A stretch of 64,000 bases of DNA from Dipteris shenzhenensis (Eukaryota > Polypodiophyta > Polypodiopsida > Gleicheniales), in assembly GCA_047967505.1 (NCBI GenBank), contig CM106538.1. One strand, given 5' to 3'. Each line of letters opens with the position of its first letter. The stretch's first letter is position 1. This document shows, piece by piece, positions 12,481-24,259 of this stretch. A program made the translations under genes and the position numbers. Below the pieces are notes generated by a model that did no database searches, was not told where the DNA came from, and was given only the letters and a program-made list of their open reading frames with translations.

Positions 12481-12787
12481 TAATGAGAGTTTACAAGTGT
12501 TTTTTTATGTAAACTGTGTCATGTTAAATTTTATAAATTTGACTTAATTTCCTTCAAAAAACTCTAAAAAATTGCTTGTTTTAATGTTTTCATTTGTGTT
12601 TTGAAGAGTGGGTTTTTTCTTAAATTTTATCAAAAAACTAGTTTAAAAGTATCTATAAAAATGAATTTATACATTGACAAGTCCAAAATTAATGAAATAG
12701 GTATTTGCTTTTATGTTTTCTTTGGATATTTGTTATATGTAGCTGTGAATGTTGCCATTGTTTTTTATTTAAAATTAAGGCTAACTT

Positions 12788-12833
12788 TGATCTGGTCCAC
12801 CAGATCAGCAGGGCTTTTAGCCCTATATAAAGG
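12788..12833 (+). promoter_or_regulatory. Tandem hairpins followed by a TATA box
   Basis: GATCTGGT/ACCAGATC (an 8-bp inverted repeat with a two-base centre, 12788-12805) is followed by AGGGCT-TTT-AGCCCT, then TATATAAAGG at about 12820. The arrangement looks like a core promoter with upstream palindromes, as in an LTR or a Pol II promoter. No credible reading frame follows within 1 kb, so what it drives is unknown. Confidence 0.4.
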
Positions 12834-12839
12834 CCCATT

Positions 12840-13875
12840 GTGGCCACTAAAGTCTAAAGGAGAAGCATAGTGAGTGAGGAGAGTTCTACCACAGTACGAG
12901 CAGTAGATGAAGTCTGAGTCTGGTGCCCTACCTCAACAATTATTTGCTGTAGGTGATGGCAACATTTAACAAGGTTTTGTACTTGGATCTATCATCTATA
13001 TGAAAGTGTTGTACATCTGTGTGTATTGGGCTGCACATCTGTGTGTACTCTCTCTATCTGAAGTTTTTTCTCTCGATACATATAAGCATGGAGTGAGTTC
13101 GCATTTAAAGCTTTCGTTGTGAAATCTTGAGACGATGTTTTTTTCCCCTGCATAGGGATTGGCTGTAGCTGCCTATTTGTATGTCCTATTAATGGGGCGA
13201 CATATTTTAAAAGGTGTTTTTGTATGTGTAGGTTTGTCTTGGTGGTATGCCTTGTGGGCTCTCTGTTAGCCACTATGTGTATGTCTTTTGTGGTATTTGT
13301 TGTGGCTTACTTGGTGTCTACAATTCCTATTGGACAAGAGCAGATGTGATTCTACATTCCTTACCTTTAAGATATTTTTCTATCAAGATACAACGCGTAT
13401 CTTTTTACTTAAAGCCCTTAATATTTTTTGGGACTCTGGTACTCAGCATAGCAAAGTAGGGCTACATGTTCAGAGAAAAGTTCAGCTCTTTTTTATACTT
13501 CCTTATTGAAGAAGATTTGTCACTTTGAGGACTTACAAAAGGCTAGGTAATGGCAACTTCATTTTTTTTACAAGTCCTTACTTGGCCTAGTCCATCTTTC
13601 ACGTCAAGATTTGCTCAAAGGGAAGGACATAGGGCATGGAATGCATGCCCTACATATATTAAAAGGTATTGTGACATGGTTGCATAGTATGAGCCAAGGG
13701 GTAGCACAAAGAATATGGATAACAACATATTGTATACTAATTGTACAAAAAAAGAATGAGTTCTAAACAATGAACCGGCATCAAAGCCACTGACAAAAAC
13801 AATCATAGTGTCTTGGAGAGCAAAGGCTAAGAAAATCAAGAAGCACTTGAAGTAGTATGTGGTTGCGGTTAAAAA
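12840..13875. other. Stretch with no recognisable gene
   Basis: Only short unconvincing reading frames are visible. A small duplication of ACATCTGTGTGTA lies at about 13013-13050. Confidence 0.45.
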
Positions 13876-13879
13876 TAAT

Positions 13880-14230
13880 ATTTTTCATCCTTCTAAGGCC
13901 CTTTGCCAATGAAAGGGTCCATGGAGATGTGATGATGGGTGAAAAAATGGTCATAACTCTCAAATCATAGCTCAGATTGACGAGCTATAAAAAGGAAAAA
14001 AGATGGAATTTTTGTGCTCTATCTAACCATGCAATCAAAACTAAATTTTTGAATAAAGAAAAAGTATGCTATTTTTTCATTCTATATAGCCATGAAATTA
14101 AAATTAAGTCTTTGCATCCTTCTAGTATCCTTTCGCCAATGAAAGGGTCCGCAAAAATGTGATGAGAATTAAAAATGCCCTTAACTCTCAAACCATAGCT
14201 TGGATTGATGAGATGTATAAATAAATAAAT
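13880..14230 (+). repeat. Two diverged direct repeats about 230 bp apart
   Basis: The block CCAATGAAAGGGTCC...ATGTGATGA...AACTCTCAAA-CATAGCT-GATTGA-GAG occurs at about 13885-13990 and again at about 14125-14215. The intervening DNA shows further partial repetition. It ends in a TA microsatellite at 14228-14252. No coding function is visible. Confidence 0.6.
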
Positions 14231-14762
14231 ATATATATATATATATATATAGAAATCCATCCAACACAACTTTAACTCCTATGATAGCAATGAACATAGC
14301 AACCCCCGCATAGCTGTCCATGGTTGTCGAGCCTCCAATTATATGGGAGCTTTATATGTCCAAATATTATTAAATAGGCATGGTCATGCTAGTTTTAATA
14401 GCTTGTACTTTTTGTGATCCCAATTAAAGACATAAAACCACTATTCTTTGTGCATAGTTGTAGGACTTTTTCTTGAAGCTTCATTAGGTACAAATGTTTC
14501 TCCTTTCATAGCCTAGTTTTTTCCTTATTATTTGCAACAAAACCATAGTCTCTCAAAATTAACTTTTCATTTGTGAAGGATTTTTGGGCTTTTTCCAAAA
14601 ACAAGAAAAGTATAAAATTAATTAACAATGAAATAGGTGTTGATAGTATAATTTTCACTATTATAGAGAGGACTATAAATGGCATAGGGACAAACCTTAA
14701 CCTAAACCTAAAGTTTCATCATTTTCTTCATTCTATTTAGTATACAATTAGTATGTGAATGC

Positions 14763-14763
14763 A

Positions 14764-14803
<40 letters not shown>
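14763..14803. repeat. CT microsatellite
   Basis: About 20 CT dinucleotides in an AT-rich, non-coding stretch (14255-14910). Confidence 0.9.
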
Positions 14804-14805
<2 letters not shown>

Positions 14806-14912
14806 AATAAGCAGTACTTCAGCTTTCTTTATTAGCTTGTTTCTTCTTTCAACTAAAATTTGCTACTTCATATGGAAATTGAGATGTAACTCCAACCCCA
14901 TTTGTAAGTGCA

Positions 14913-15000
14913 ATTTAAGAGGAGGTGTTGAGATGTAAATTCACCATTAGTGTGCATATGGATCTTATCTCCTATCCTCCTACTTATATATATACCCAGC
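14913..15000 (+). mobile_element. Polypurine tract and start of a copia-type 3' LTR
   Basis: AATTTAAGAGGAGG at about 14912-14925 is followed immediately by TGTTGAGATGTAAATTC. This is a typical plant copia junction between polypurine tract and 3' LTR, and a TATA-like TTATATATATA follows at about 14985. No pol region is recognisable upstream, so this is probably a truncated element or a lone LTR. I could not locate its 3' end. Confidence 0.5.
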
Positions 15001-15759
15001 TTTAGGATCTAGTAAAAACAATTTTCTCTCTTTCTACATATGTGATCATAGATGAGAAGAGGAAGATATGTTTGGCTGCTTGTATAGACCCAAATCTTGT
15101 AAGAGTTTGTAGCCATAATTTTGACATAAGTATATATGTTTCCAAAATGTTGTAAAAATCCTTTACTAGATTATGAATATAAGCCTTCATGTCTTTATGC
15201 CCAAATATCTTTACATCATCCTAACTTTTCTCAACATTTATGCATGTAGGTTGATGAGAGTAGTGATTGAATTTTAATGTCAATATAATATAGTGGATGA
15301 GTATAAGCTTTGATGCCCCCAATACAAAAAAGAAGATGCGTAAGCCAAAGAAGAGAATCTAGGGATCATCTTCTTTGAGTATAGCCTCATTTGAGCAATA
15401 ATCCTATTCTCCCCCACCTTTTGAAAAGGAGCCCCTTTCCTTCTAGAAAGAGGATCACCCCCATCATCTCTACCACCTTATCCCCATCAAAGAGCCACTT
15501 AGAGGCTCAAGAACCTTTATTTCTTGTAGATACTTTATCTACTTTATCTCTTGTTTCCCTCTTGATAGAATACATGGCTACCAATAAAAGAGTCATCCAA
15601 TTGACATGAGTCTCTATTTGAGGACATCCTCATACTGGTCAACCCATTATTTTTTCATACCATCTTCATAAATACTAGTTATTTAAAAACTTAATTTACC
15701 AACATAATTAGAAAGTTTTTAGTCTGCCACAACTACAAAAGAAAAGATAAGAAAAAATG

Positions 15760-16300
15760 TTTAGAAAGTGTTTAGTCTACTATGACTACAAAAGAAAAGA
15801 AGCAAAAATTGGGGCTATCAAGTGTAACAACCCCAATCATCACAAACATTCCAAAATCTTCCAACTCACAACCATTAATATCATTTAAAGAAAATAAAGA
15901 GCCACAAACATGGACATACAAATGCATCTTTTTTTCATGGATTATGTCATGAAGATAGATGAAACTATCTCCTTCAAACAAGGACCACAAGTTCAAACAT
16001 GGCAATATTCCTTGAATGAGGAGTAGCAAAATGCCCTCATGAAAGACCAAACATGGTCATTAACATATATATAAATAAATAACTACATATGGTTATCGAG
16101 AGATATTCAATAAAAAAAGCTCAAACTCAAATGGAGCAACTCGCAATACAAAATCTGATTAGTTGCAAAGGGGTATGCCTAGGAATATGAAACAAACTAT
16201 GACAATACCTTTCCACCAATTGCAAGGATGACATTAGTCCTTCCATATTTTAATTTGATCCAAGCTTGGGAAGATTGTGCAACTCCAAGGGGGGGCTACA
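15760..16300 (+). pseudogene. Ty1/copia reverse-transcriptase relic
   Basis: Read across frames, the segment contains ISFKQ...W...NEE...AL.KDQTWSL at about 15960-16055, which is the start of copia RT. LVAKGYA-x-EYETNYDNTF...ARM follows at 16150-16235, corresponding to the conserved LVAKGYAQ...GIDYxETF...ARM block. Several stops and frame changes interrupt it. The catalytic YVDD block and RNase H are not seen. It may belong with the copia LTR start at 14926 only if the fragments were rearranged, since RT should precede the 3' LTR. Confidence 0.65.
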
Positions 16301-16980
16301 TAATAGGTTTTAAAATATCAATATTTGTTGTGCTAATTTAAGCATCTTCATTGCGGTATGGAATGTATAATGTAAACTAAGAGGGCATCTGGCAAGCTTT
16401 CACGTTTGGCAACACTTTCAGCCCCATGAATACATTATGTAGGTGATTGTGCATAGTATAAGTTGATAATATCATACAATTGGGAAGTACAATGAGGTAG
16501 CTAGTAACCTTTGTGCCAGTCAACCTCGAGTTGTGAACCTAGTTGGCATTTGTGTGTTAAAAATTGAGGAAGGTTATGCCTCATCTAATCTTGAAATAGG
16601 AGATTTGGTTTTTATTTTAGTAGAAATGGAGTCTAGGTGGTGCCACACCCAATTGAAAGGGTTGGTCTATTTTCCTCATATGGAAGATATTTGCATTCTC
16701 CTAGAGCATGTGGGAGGCTAATTAATTAAAGAATTAGCTATAAAATGGGAGGCTTCTAATTTAGGAAACATATGCTCTCCCATGTATAAGCCAAATGTAT
16801 TTCCTTGTTATCCCTTATGCTAATACTATTGGATCCCTTCCCACAATTTTCTTGGAATCCTACACCCTCCTCTTTCTCTTCTCCTCTCTTAATTATTCCT
16901 TCTTGCAATACTTTTCCAATGGTCATATCTACCTCCCATATGATACTTCCTCTCTTGATCTTCCTTCCACTCCCACCCTT
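16300..16980. other. Stretch with no recognisable gene
   Basis: A 62-codon frame at 16533-16721 has no motif I know. This may be further decayed element sequence. Confidence 0.35.
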
Positions 16981-17160
16981 GTACTATTCAGGTTCCATAG
17001 GCCTCCTATGGATGATCATACATTTTCACTTCATTTCATTTCTTGAGTATTGCTCACACATCCCACTGTTGTACTATTCAAGTTCCATAGGCCTCCTATG
17101 GATGATCATACATATTCATTTCATTTTATTTCTTGAGTATCGCTCACACATCTCACTCCT
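16981..17160 (+). repeat. 90-bp tandem duplication
   Basis: The unit starting GTACTATTCA at 16981 repeats from 17071 with only a few substitutions. Each copy contains the near-palindrome CCATAGGCCTCCTATGG. The frame across both copies (16805-17230) stays open, but it is Ser/Leu/Phe-rich with no known domain. Confidence 0.8.
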
Positions 17161-17164
17161 CTTA

Positions 17165-18056
17165 TGTGTATCTTACCTCTATCTTAGCCTCTCCCACATC
17201 ACCATCTTCAATGCACAACATGATAAGTAGATGTGGTGTTTATAGCAATCCAGTGACACAACTCACAATCCCTTTACAAGTGTGTGATCCCATAAACACA
17301 AAAAACAAGGCAAAAACACTTAATTTTCTATCAATGAAGATGATTTTGGAAAAATACTCTAATAAATGGGCTAGATTATTCAAATGTAATATTTTAAGGA
17401 TGTTCCTAATCTTGGGTGTGAGATAAAATTATAGTACCAATATATTTGGGATATTACCTAATTTTCATGTTCTGATTACTTGTACTTTTCTTCTTTTGCA
17501 TCTCAACTTCATGGTAATATTGTTTGTGTCTTAAACTTTGGGGAATGTGTAGCATGGAAACCATACTCTATCATTTCTATTTGGATTATGCCTTCTTCAT
17601 ATTTAGTTCTAAAATTTGGTACACCCAATCATGCTTTCAGCCTTATCATAATGCACTCTTTGCAATATGCTTATAAGAGTATTCAAATGTTCAGGCATCC
17701 TACTTCCCTAAATGCCAATTCAAGATCATTGGTATTTTTTTGTCCAATTTGAACAATGTTAAGATGGTCCTAATGCCAGAACAATGTCCAGATGGTCCTA
17801 ATGCCATCGCAAAAAAAGGCAAGTGAAGTGAAAATTTTAAAGTTTAACAAAGTTTTCTAAATTGGGGAAAACGTTTTCAGGCAAGAAAAAATTCTCTCAA
17901 AGTCTAAAATCATGCTTTAAGACAAAGTTAATAAACTGAAGTTGCAAAATTTCTTTGAAGATAAAACTTGAAAATAATTGTTTTCAAAGTTGGAGATACT
18001 ACTATGAGGCTAGGAGAGAGATTCAAAAATCCAAAATTTCAAAGTAAGCCAATCTT
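17165..18056. other. Stretch with no recognisable gene
   Basis: AT-rich non-coding DNA. A short direct repeat of AGATGGTCCTAATGCCA occurs at about 17763 and 17791. Confidence 0.45.
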
Positions 18057-18264
18057 TGTTATTACTTAGCCTTGGTATGTGCCTTGTAGGATCAATCACC
18101 CTTAGGTTAACTTCTTTGGTTAACACCTATCATTGACTTTGGGGCATATGTTGGCCACGACTTGTACTTTCTCATGGTCCATTTGCAAGTACTTCATTTT
18201 CCTTCAGCGTGTTGTCTACCTCCTCGCTTTCCATTCCACTCCATTGCTCCCCGCCACACCCAAT
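18057..18264 (+). repeat. Left (5') LTR of the copia element
   Basis: Starts TGTTATTACTTAGCC and ends just before the primer-binding site at 18267. It shares TATGTGCCTTG, CTTGTACTTTCTCAT, AAGTACTTCATTTT and CCATTCCACTCCATT with the right LTR. At about 208 bp it is short for a plant LTR, and it differs from the right copy by many substitutions and small indels. Confidence 0.75.
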
Positions 18265-18266
18265 AG

Positions 18267-18278
18267 TGGTATCAGAGT
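18267..18278 (+). other. Primer-binding site, initiator Met-tRNA type
   Basis: TGGTATCAGAGT follows the left LTR within a few bases. It matches the usual copia initiator-Met site apart from the last base. Confidence 0.75.
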
Positions 18279-18279
18279 A

Positions 18280-19650
18280 GAATTACTTGCTCCAACCTGC
18301 TTTCCCACTTGCTTAGCTCTCAAGCGACTAGTTTGTGTTTGCATTTTAGTAGCTCCTTTTTGGTGATAGATGCTCATTTTTTTGTACTCCACTTGTGGAT
18401 TCACCACCCATGATAGCTTTCCATAGTCCCACAACAATTTTCAGCATCTCTGGTCAATTTTATTGTCATTATACTGCAAACAATAGTTTCAGAGCTCTAG
18501 CTGGCAACCATAATAGAAAAGAAGCTTAGTTTGCACTCTCGACTATAGAAATCTATTTTTGGAGCTTAAAGACAATTTTTGGGATAAAATTTTGACGTTT
18601 TTAGGTATGACTTCAAAATTTTTTGTAGTTTTTGATCTTTTTCTACAGAAAAGACACCATTTTGCTGTTGTTTGTACATGTTCGTATGGATGTCCTACAT
18701 GTCCATACAATCATATGGATTCACAAGTTTTGACTATGACATATGTACAACTTCTGGTTACCTATCTGTATGGTTGTTGGTGACTTTGGACCTCCGTACA
18801 ACTCCAACAGCTTGTCTTTCTTGTAGTTCAACCACCCTTTGCTATTATAGAAGTGCATTTGTAGATTTCAAGGTGTACTTTGAGGCTTTTGAGCTTTTTA
18901 TAGTGATATTGCCTAGTTTAGGCCAATTTTTGGGCTCTTGTGTCACATTTTTGTAGATTTGTAGCACATTTGCAAAATTGCAGTGAAATTTGGGGCTTTT
19001 AAAAATTGGCCCTTTTTTTGGCATATTTGCCCTCTCCAAATTTGGGGCTTTTTCCACATTTATTGATTTTTGCAATGGCTTTGCCTAGTACAAGTGGCCT
19101 TTGGGGCTTTTGAGTCACATTGCTCATATTTGCAATGACATTGGGCTTATTTGGTTGCATGTGAGGATTTTTGAGATTTTTCGTCCTTTTGGTGCCTTTT
19201 CCCTCTTTCAAAAATTGGTGCTTTTACCAAAATTGCCTACTTCAGCTTTTACATTGCCTGGTAAGACATTGCTCTCTCAATTTCACACACATACCTTGCA
19301 AGGATTTGGGCTTTTTTGCCCATTATCTTGCATTGGTCTCCTACTTTGGGGACACCAATTTTAGGTCTATTGGAGCATATTTGTGCATACATTAGGGTAG
19401 ATTTTTTTTGCAAAGTAGCCCTTTGCAAGGGGTGTTTTCTTGGATGAATTCTTGCAGCATATTTTGGGGATAGATTGTGCATATTGCTCAGCATTTGATC
19501 AGCCTACTTGGCATTTACATTTGTAGAGATTTTGCTGCCATTTTTGGGTTGGCATTTGCGTATTTACACTCAGCTTTGGAGCAACCAGCTCATTTCATTG
19601 TAGCCAGCTTTGACATTTGCAAGTCATTTTGTGTTGAGGATTCACTTTTG
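18280..19650 (+). other. Leader between LTR and gag, with repeated TTTGGGGCTTTT-like motifs
   Basis: This stretch is T-rich and uses degenerate repeats of phrases such as TTTGGGGCTTTT and GGGCTTTTGAGTCACATTG, most visibly at 18880-19180. No credible coding region exists on either strand; the minus-strand Lys/Asn-rich frames are products of the composition. Its position makes it the untranslated leader of the copia element. Confidence 0.5.
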
Positions 19651-19652
19651 CA

Positions 19653-20642
19653 ATGGCTCACCATCAATCTCTTGGATTGCTTGCCCATGAAGACAAGCTT
19701 GATGGTACCAACTAACCCATGTGGTCATACTTGGTGTGCCACTTGTTGTTATCCCAAAACTTTTAGGGTATTGTTAATGGATCAAAGACTAGACCTGTCT
19801 CTACACCACAGGCATCTACTACCACTTCAGTCCATCTAACACTACTACCATGATGCCTGCCATAGACCCTCCAACACCTGAACAAATTGATTGGGATCAA
19901 AGAGATGCGCGAGGAGATGTAGTGATTGCCATGAATAGCAAGAGGGAGGTTATATCTCACGTTCAATCTTGTAAGAAAACCAAGGATGCATGGGATACTT
20001 TGGCTAGTGAGGCCTAGGTTGCCTTTTTACATAGGCAATTGGATAATGTTAAGATGAATGAAGGGAACAACATGGATGCCTATCTCTCCAAGATTAAGGA
20101 TTTTATAGAGCAAGCTCTCATTAGTGCTAATGAGATTGTGCCAGATCAAGGACTTTAGAGAGTAGCGCATCAATGTTGATGAGATTGTACTAGATGCAAA
20201 TGTAGTGTCTAAGACACTTGATTAAGGATTTTAGAGAGCAACACATAATGTTGATGAGATTGTGCCACATTCACAGGTAGCTTCTATGACAATTGATGGG
20301 CTCCCTAACTCATACCAGGGATTTGCTATGACACTGAGGCCAGTGGCCATGGGTAACACCAACCACTATAGCTTCAATAAGCTTGTTGCCCTACTACTAC
20401 ACGAGGAGCAGAGCCACTCCAATAGGGCTTCCTCCATTCATGTAGAACAAGCCTTTGCTACAGATCACAAAGGAAAAGATAAAGGGGGCCATAATTTTAG
20501 CAAGCCCAAACCTTATGGAACTTCATCTACTTTTGCCCTATTTGATGAAAAGAAAAAATCAAAGCATTGTAAATATTGTAGGAAGCTTGGTCATGATAGC
20601 TTAGAATGTTGCAAGCACATTGCTTCAGAAAAGAAAAAATAG
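19653..20642 (+). pseudogene. Copia gag pseudogene with zinc knuckle
   Basis: An ATG at 19653 opens a frame with the copia gag start motif KLDGTN-x-PMW; the Tyr codon expected at x is a stop, and a TAG follows where SKNFWG-type gags have Trp. Further on, shifted frames carry W...D..A...I..S...I.HV...K.AWDTLASE (about 19890-20015) and KMNEG...AYLSKIKDFIEQ (about 20050-20110), typical of the copia gag helical domain. The last 126 codons (20262-20642) are open and include LP-SYQGF and a perfect CCHC zinc knuckle, C-x2-C-x4-H-x4-C, at 20568-20609. About 60-bp segments around GATGAGATTGT are triplicated at 20093-20280. Confidence 0.85.
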
Positions 20643-20649
20643 CATAAAG

Positions 20650-21079
20650 GTCTTGCTGTCACAAATGCTCCTGATGAGGCATCAAACGTGGCTCATGTGA
20701 CATATCAATACCATCTGGAGAAGCATGCTTTAGCCTTATCTATTTCAAATTCTTAGTTAGATTGGTATTTTAACAACGGTGCATCTAAGCACAGTACTTC
20801 CTACAAATCTCTATTTCTTACTCCACATGGTGGCACTATCACTTGTGCCAATAATGCATCCTATCCCATGAAGGGGATTGGCCATGTTGAGGTCACTTCT
20901 ATGTCAAGGGACACAGTCATAATTTTGGGAGTGCTTTATGTTCCAGGTATCAAGAAGAACTACTTCTATCTTAATCATCGTCCTAAATGGCTTCAAGGTT
21001 GTTTATTATATGGTTATCATTGTGCTATGTATGCCAATCAGTATGATGACTATGTTGTGCTTATACTGGGTCACTTTCT
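20650..21079 (+). pseudogene. Copia protease fragment, catalytic Asp lost
   Basis: After gag, DWYFNNGASKHST at about 20760-20800 corresponds to the copia protease motif DSGAS. The catalytic Asp reads Asn, a G-to-A type change. KGIGHVEV...ILGVLYVPGIKKN (about 20870-20960) is the conserved end of copia protease. The frame runs on to 21079, where the nested gypsy LTR begins. A functional protease is excluded by the missing Asp and upstream stops. Confidence 0.8.
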
Positions 21080-21084
21080 AGTGG

Positions 21085-21623
21085 TGTGTAGTCTGGCGGT
21101 GGCTCACCTTTTGTGGGGTTCTTGGAAGAATGATGACAAAGTCTCTACTTCGGAGCAACTACTTATGGGAGCTTTGTGCCTTACACTTGTGTCACCCAAG
21201 TGCTTACCGGATTGCATTCGAGAGGCTCCATGAGAGATGAGGGAGAAGGGGGAAAGAGGGGGAGGGGAATGAGGAGGAGAGGAGGGAGAGCATAGTAATT
21301 GGGAATAGTGGCAATCACAAAGCAACTAGCAAAGGAAACAAGAAGACTCAAGTGCAAGAGAATTTAGAGGAAGAGAGAGCTTTTATTTCAATGTTGCAAG
21401 CACACAATGAAGACCAAAGTCAAACTTTTGGCCTTAAATACATTCCACATTTTGGAGGGAGGGCTAACCCTTGTACTCTCTTGTACCTCTCTCATTCTCA
21501 TATTACAAACACTTGGGCCCATTCAGCTCCAAGACAAATAGCATATGCTAATCCTCACACCCTCTCCTACATCTCTGCTTGCTATTACAACATATGAACT
21601 ATTAACTGTTGCGGTAGTTAAGA
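21085..21623 (-). repeat. 3' LTR of the gag-only element
   Basis: Aligns with 25097-25643 throughout, sharing for example GGCTCCATGAGAGA, GGGGGAAAGAGGGGGAGGGGAAT and TACAACATATGAACT-like blocks. The purine-rich GGAAGATGGG (minus strand, about 21624-21640) abuts it and is a candidate polypurine tract. Confidence 0.8.
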
Positions 21624-22515
21624 TGCCCATCTTCCTATTCACAATCCATCTTTGGATTGTGTTTGGTGCTAGATGTTTGAGTTGAGGGCATTGTTCATTA
21701 TTCGATACCGATTGAAGGTCCTATGGGAGATGTGACAAAATGGGTGGAGCGGCTTCCAAAAGTGTGCTCAAACATATCTTTAAAGGTCTGAATATGATGG
21801 CCCCATGAAGATTACAAACACGTATGTATAGGTGCATTACTTGAGAGAATAAGGACTCCTCATTCAAGTTGAAAATAATTTTCGCCCAGAGTCATTGATG
21901 ATTTTTTTCATCATTGGGTCTAGTGTAGGTATGTCCCAGAGCAAAATGATCTCAGCAGCCTAAAAAATTGCATGGTGGTGATGACTGCGAGATTGAGGAC
22001 CAAGGAGAAGGTAGTATTAAACTCCTCCATGTGAGCTACCAATGCCAATGATGACCCAACTTCTAGAAAATCAAACTTTGGGAAGTTTTAAGCAATATTA
22101 GGATCACATGCCTTCACTCGTTCAAAATCTAGCTAGCTCGATTACGACGTAGAGGCATGTACCTAGGATCGATGCATTGTTCTAGTCTTGCACAATAGTA
22201 AGCCCTCCAAAATGCTGCATGTTCAAAGAGGGGACCCCAATTGTGGCTGGAGGCATGTATCTATATCTGTTCAAGGGACCTGATTATAAATGGGCGTATC
22301 ATAGCTACTCCTTGTATGTCACTTATTTTATCTCACCGCCATTTTTGAAAGCTCCTCCATATCAATTCCGTGAGGGCCCATACTTCCATGATATCCTTGT
22401 AGCTTAGGTGAAAGATTTGAATCTTGCCTTCACATCTGTTGATGTCGGCAACACCCTTGACTGTACGGGAAGATGTAATTGTTTTATACCAAGTATCGTG
22501 GTTGGGAGTTGTCTC

Positions 22516-24220
22516 TTAGGGTTGTTGGTCCTCTTCTTCATGGTGGTGCTCATCTACTTGTTGCCCAGCCCACCCTTGAGCTGTTGAGCCACTCGATTTA
22601 AGTAAATCCATGGCTATCTCATCTATGTTTGTACCCTTAGCCAACATAGTTGCCTCCTTGGCCTCTCCTGTACTAATTGCCTTGCTAGTGTGAGACACCT
22701 TAGAATGGGCTACATGTGACTTTTTCGATTGTGCTTTATCCTTCATATTATCATCCAAGATCATGACAATCTTGCTATAGAGCTCAAAGGATGTGGGATT
22801 TAGGGTGAACAAATGATCATGCAACTTGGCATCCCTTAATCCAATGAGGAATCGAGGTAGGAGCCATTTGTCGCCATTGCTCATCCTCTCATGTGGTTCA
22901 TAGTCGTAATTCAAATGTTTAATCCTTATGATGTATTCACCTTGGGTTTCATGCTCCTTTTGCTTAACCTCATACAATTGGTTGAGCAGACTCCATTTCA
23001 AGCAAATCCCACTAGAAAGGCCTTCCTTAATGTTTCCCAGTTAATCTTCTTCTTCGCCCCTAAGGCCCTGTACCATTGGCCTACTTTTCCATCTAGGCTC
23101 AGCCCAAATGCTTTTCCATCTAGGCTCAGCCCAAATACGTTCACTTTGTCGATATCTTCGAAGGTGTTGCAAATTTGCTCGAACCTTTCGACATGAGATA
23201 CAAGATCTCCTTCTCCTAAGAACTTAGTTATGAGCTTGGAGATGGTGACGGGATGGCTTTGTGAAGCCTTCTTATCTCTTTCCATAGCTACATGCAAGAT
23301 GGTGCGGCCCCCCTTCCTAGTGCTTGTGGTACAAGCAGAGGTACTTGAGGGGTTGTCATGGTACCATAGTTAGGTGGTCCTTGGGTGGATTATAGAAGTT
23401 TGTCGGCAGAGTAGGAATTGTGTTCGCTTCTAGTACTGGCCTCGTAGGACCTAGAGTCGACACACGTGATGGGCTCGGGTTGATTGGCCTCAATGGTATG
23501 GGCCTTGGCCTAGGTACATTTATGTTAGGAACTAGCCTATAAGGTGCAGCCGTGGGGAAGGGAGTACCTTCTGAAGTTCCGCCCCAGGTTGTGTACAAAT
23601 TAGGACGAGGGGACATTGGGTGTGGTAAAGTTTCTCCCCAAAGTCCATTTGATCATTCCCTTTCCCTTCGGGACTTGGTGGCCAGAACCTAGGTACCTAG
23701 GGCTAATATGTTCTTGTCAAGGATGGTTCACCCTCATAGAATTGAACCAAGGCCTTGTGGGCTCTTCACTTGAGACAAGCAAGGGATTTCCTTGAGCATT
23801 ACCTAATGTAGAAGTTGATGGAGGGCCTTGTTGCTCTTCAGTCACTCTAGTTTTCATGGCAAAGGGATTGACTAGGTCAGGATTAAACAAGTCGAACCGT
23901 CCCCATAAAATTGGAGAATGACTACCTTAGACACGAGATTCTAGTGGAAGGTGTGGGGGATTGAGGCCTTATAGAGCTGAAATTTGAGCCATGGGAACCC
24001 TAGGATTCACGTTCTCCCCCATTTTAGTGTCGAAGCTCATGGCATCCCCCAAACTTGAGGACTTTGTGTATGTGGCACCGTAAACCAAATAGGAACTTAA
24101 GGTCAAGATCCCACATGGAGTTGATGGTGACCAGGTTGATGGATTGGCTAGGATGTTATTTGAAGCACTATCTTTCGGCTCTAGTTCAATACCTATTACC
24201 CTACCAGATATTAGGTGCAT
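22516..24220 (-). pseudogene. Gypsy-type gag pseudogene of the nested element
   Basis: Reading from 24220 downward, there is first a Pro-rich N-terminal part (24220-23356, split by stops). Then comes the Retrotrans_gag core: FLGEGDLVSHVERFEQICNT (about 23215-23155), G-x-A/V-x-x-WY-x-x-L and W-x-x-LR-x-x-F (about 23080-23010). A downstream helical part follows (23001-22516) with KQKEHETQGEYIIRI and FLIGLRD. A frameshift lies near 23000. A 27-bp unit encoding FGLSLDGK is duplicated in frame (about 23089-23149). No zinc knuckle or protease motif was found after it. Role if intact: the structural capsid protein of the element. Confidence 0.75.
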
Positions 24221-24259
24221 GTGTTGCTCACTCAGCTTGGCAGACTAGTCAGATTCAGT

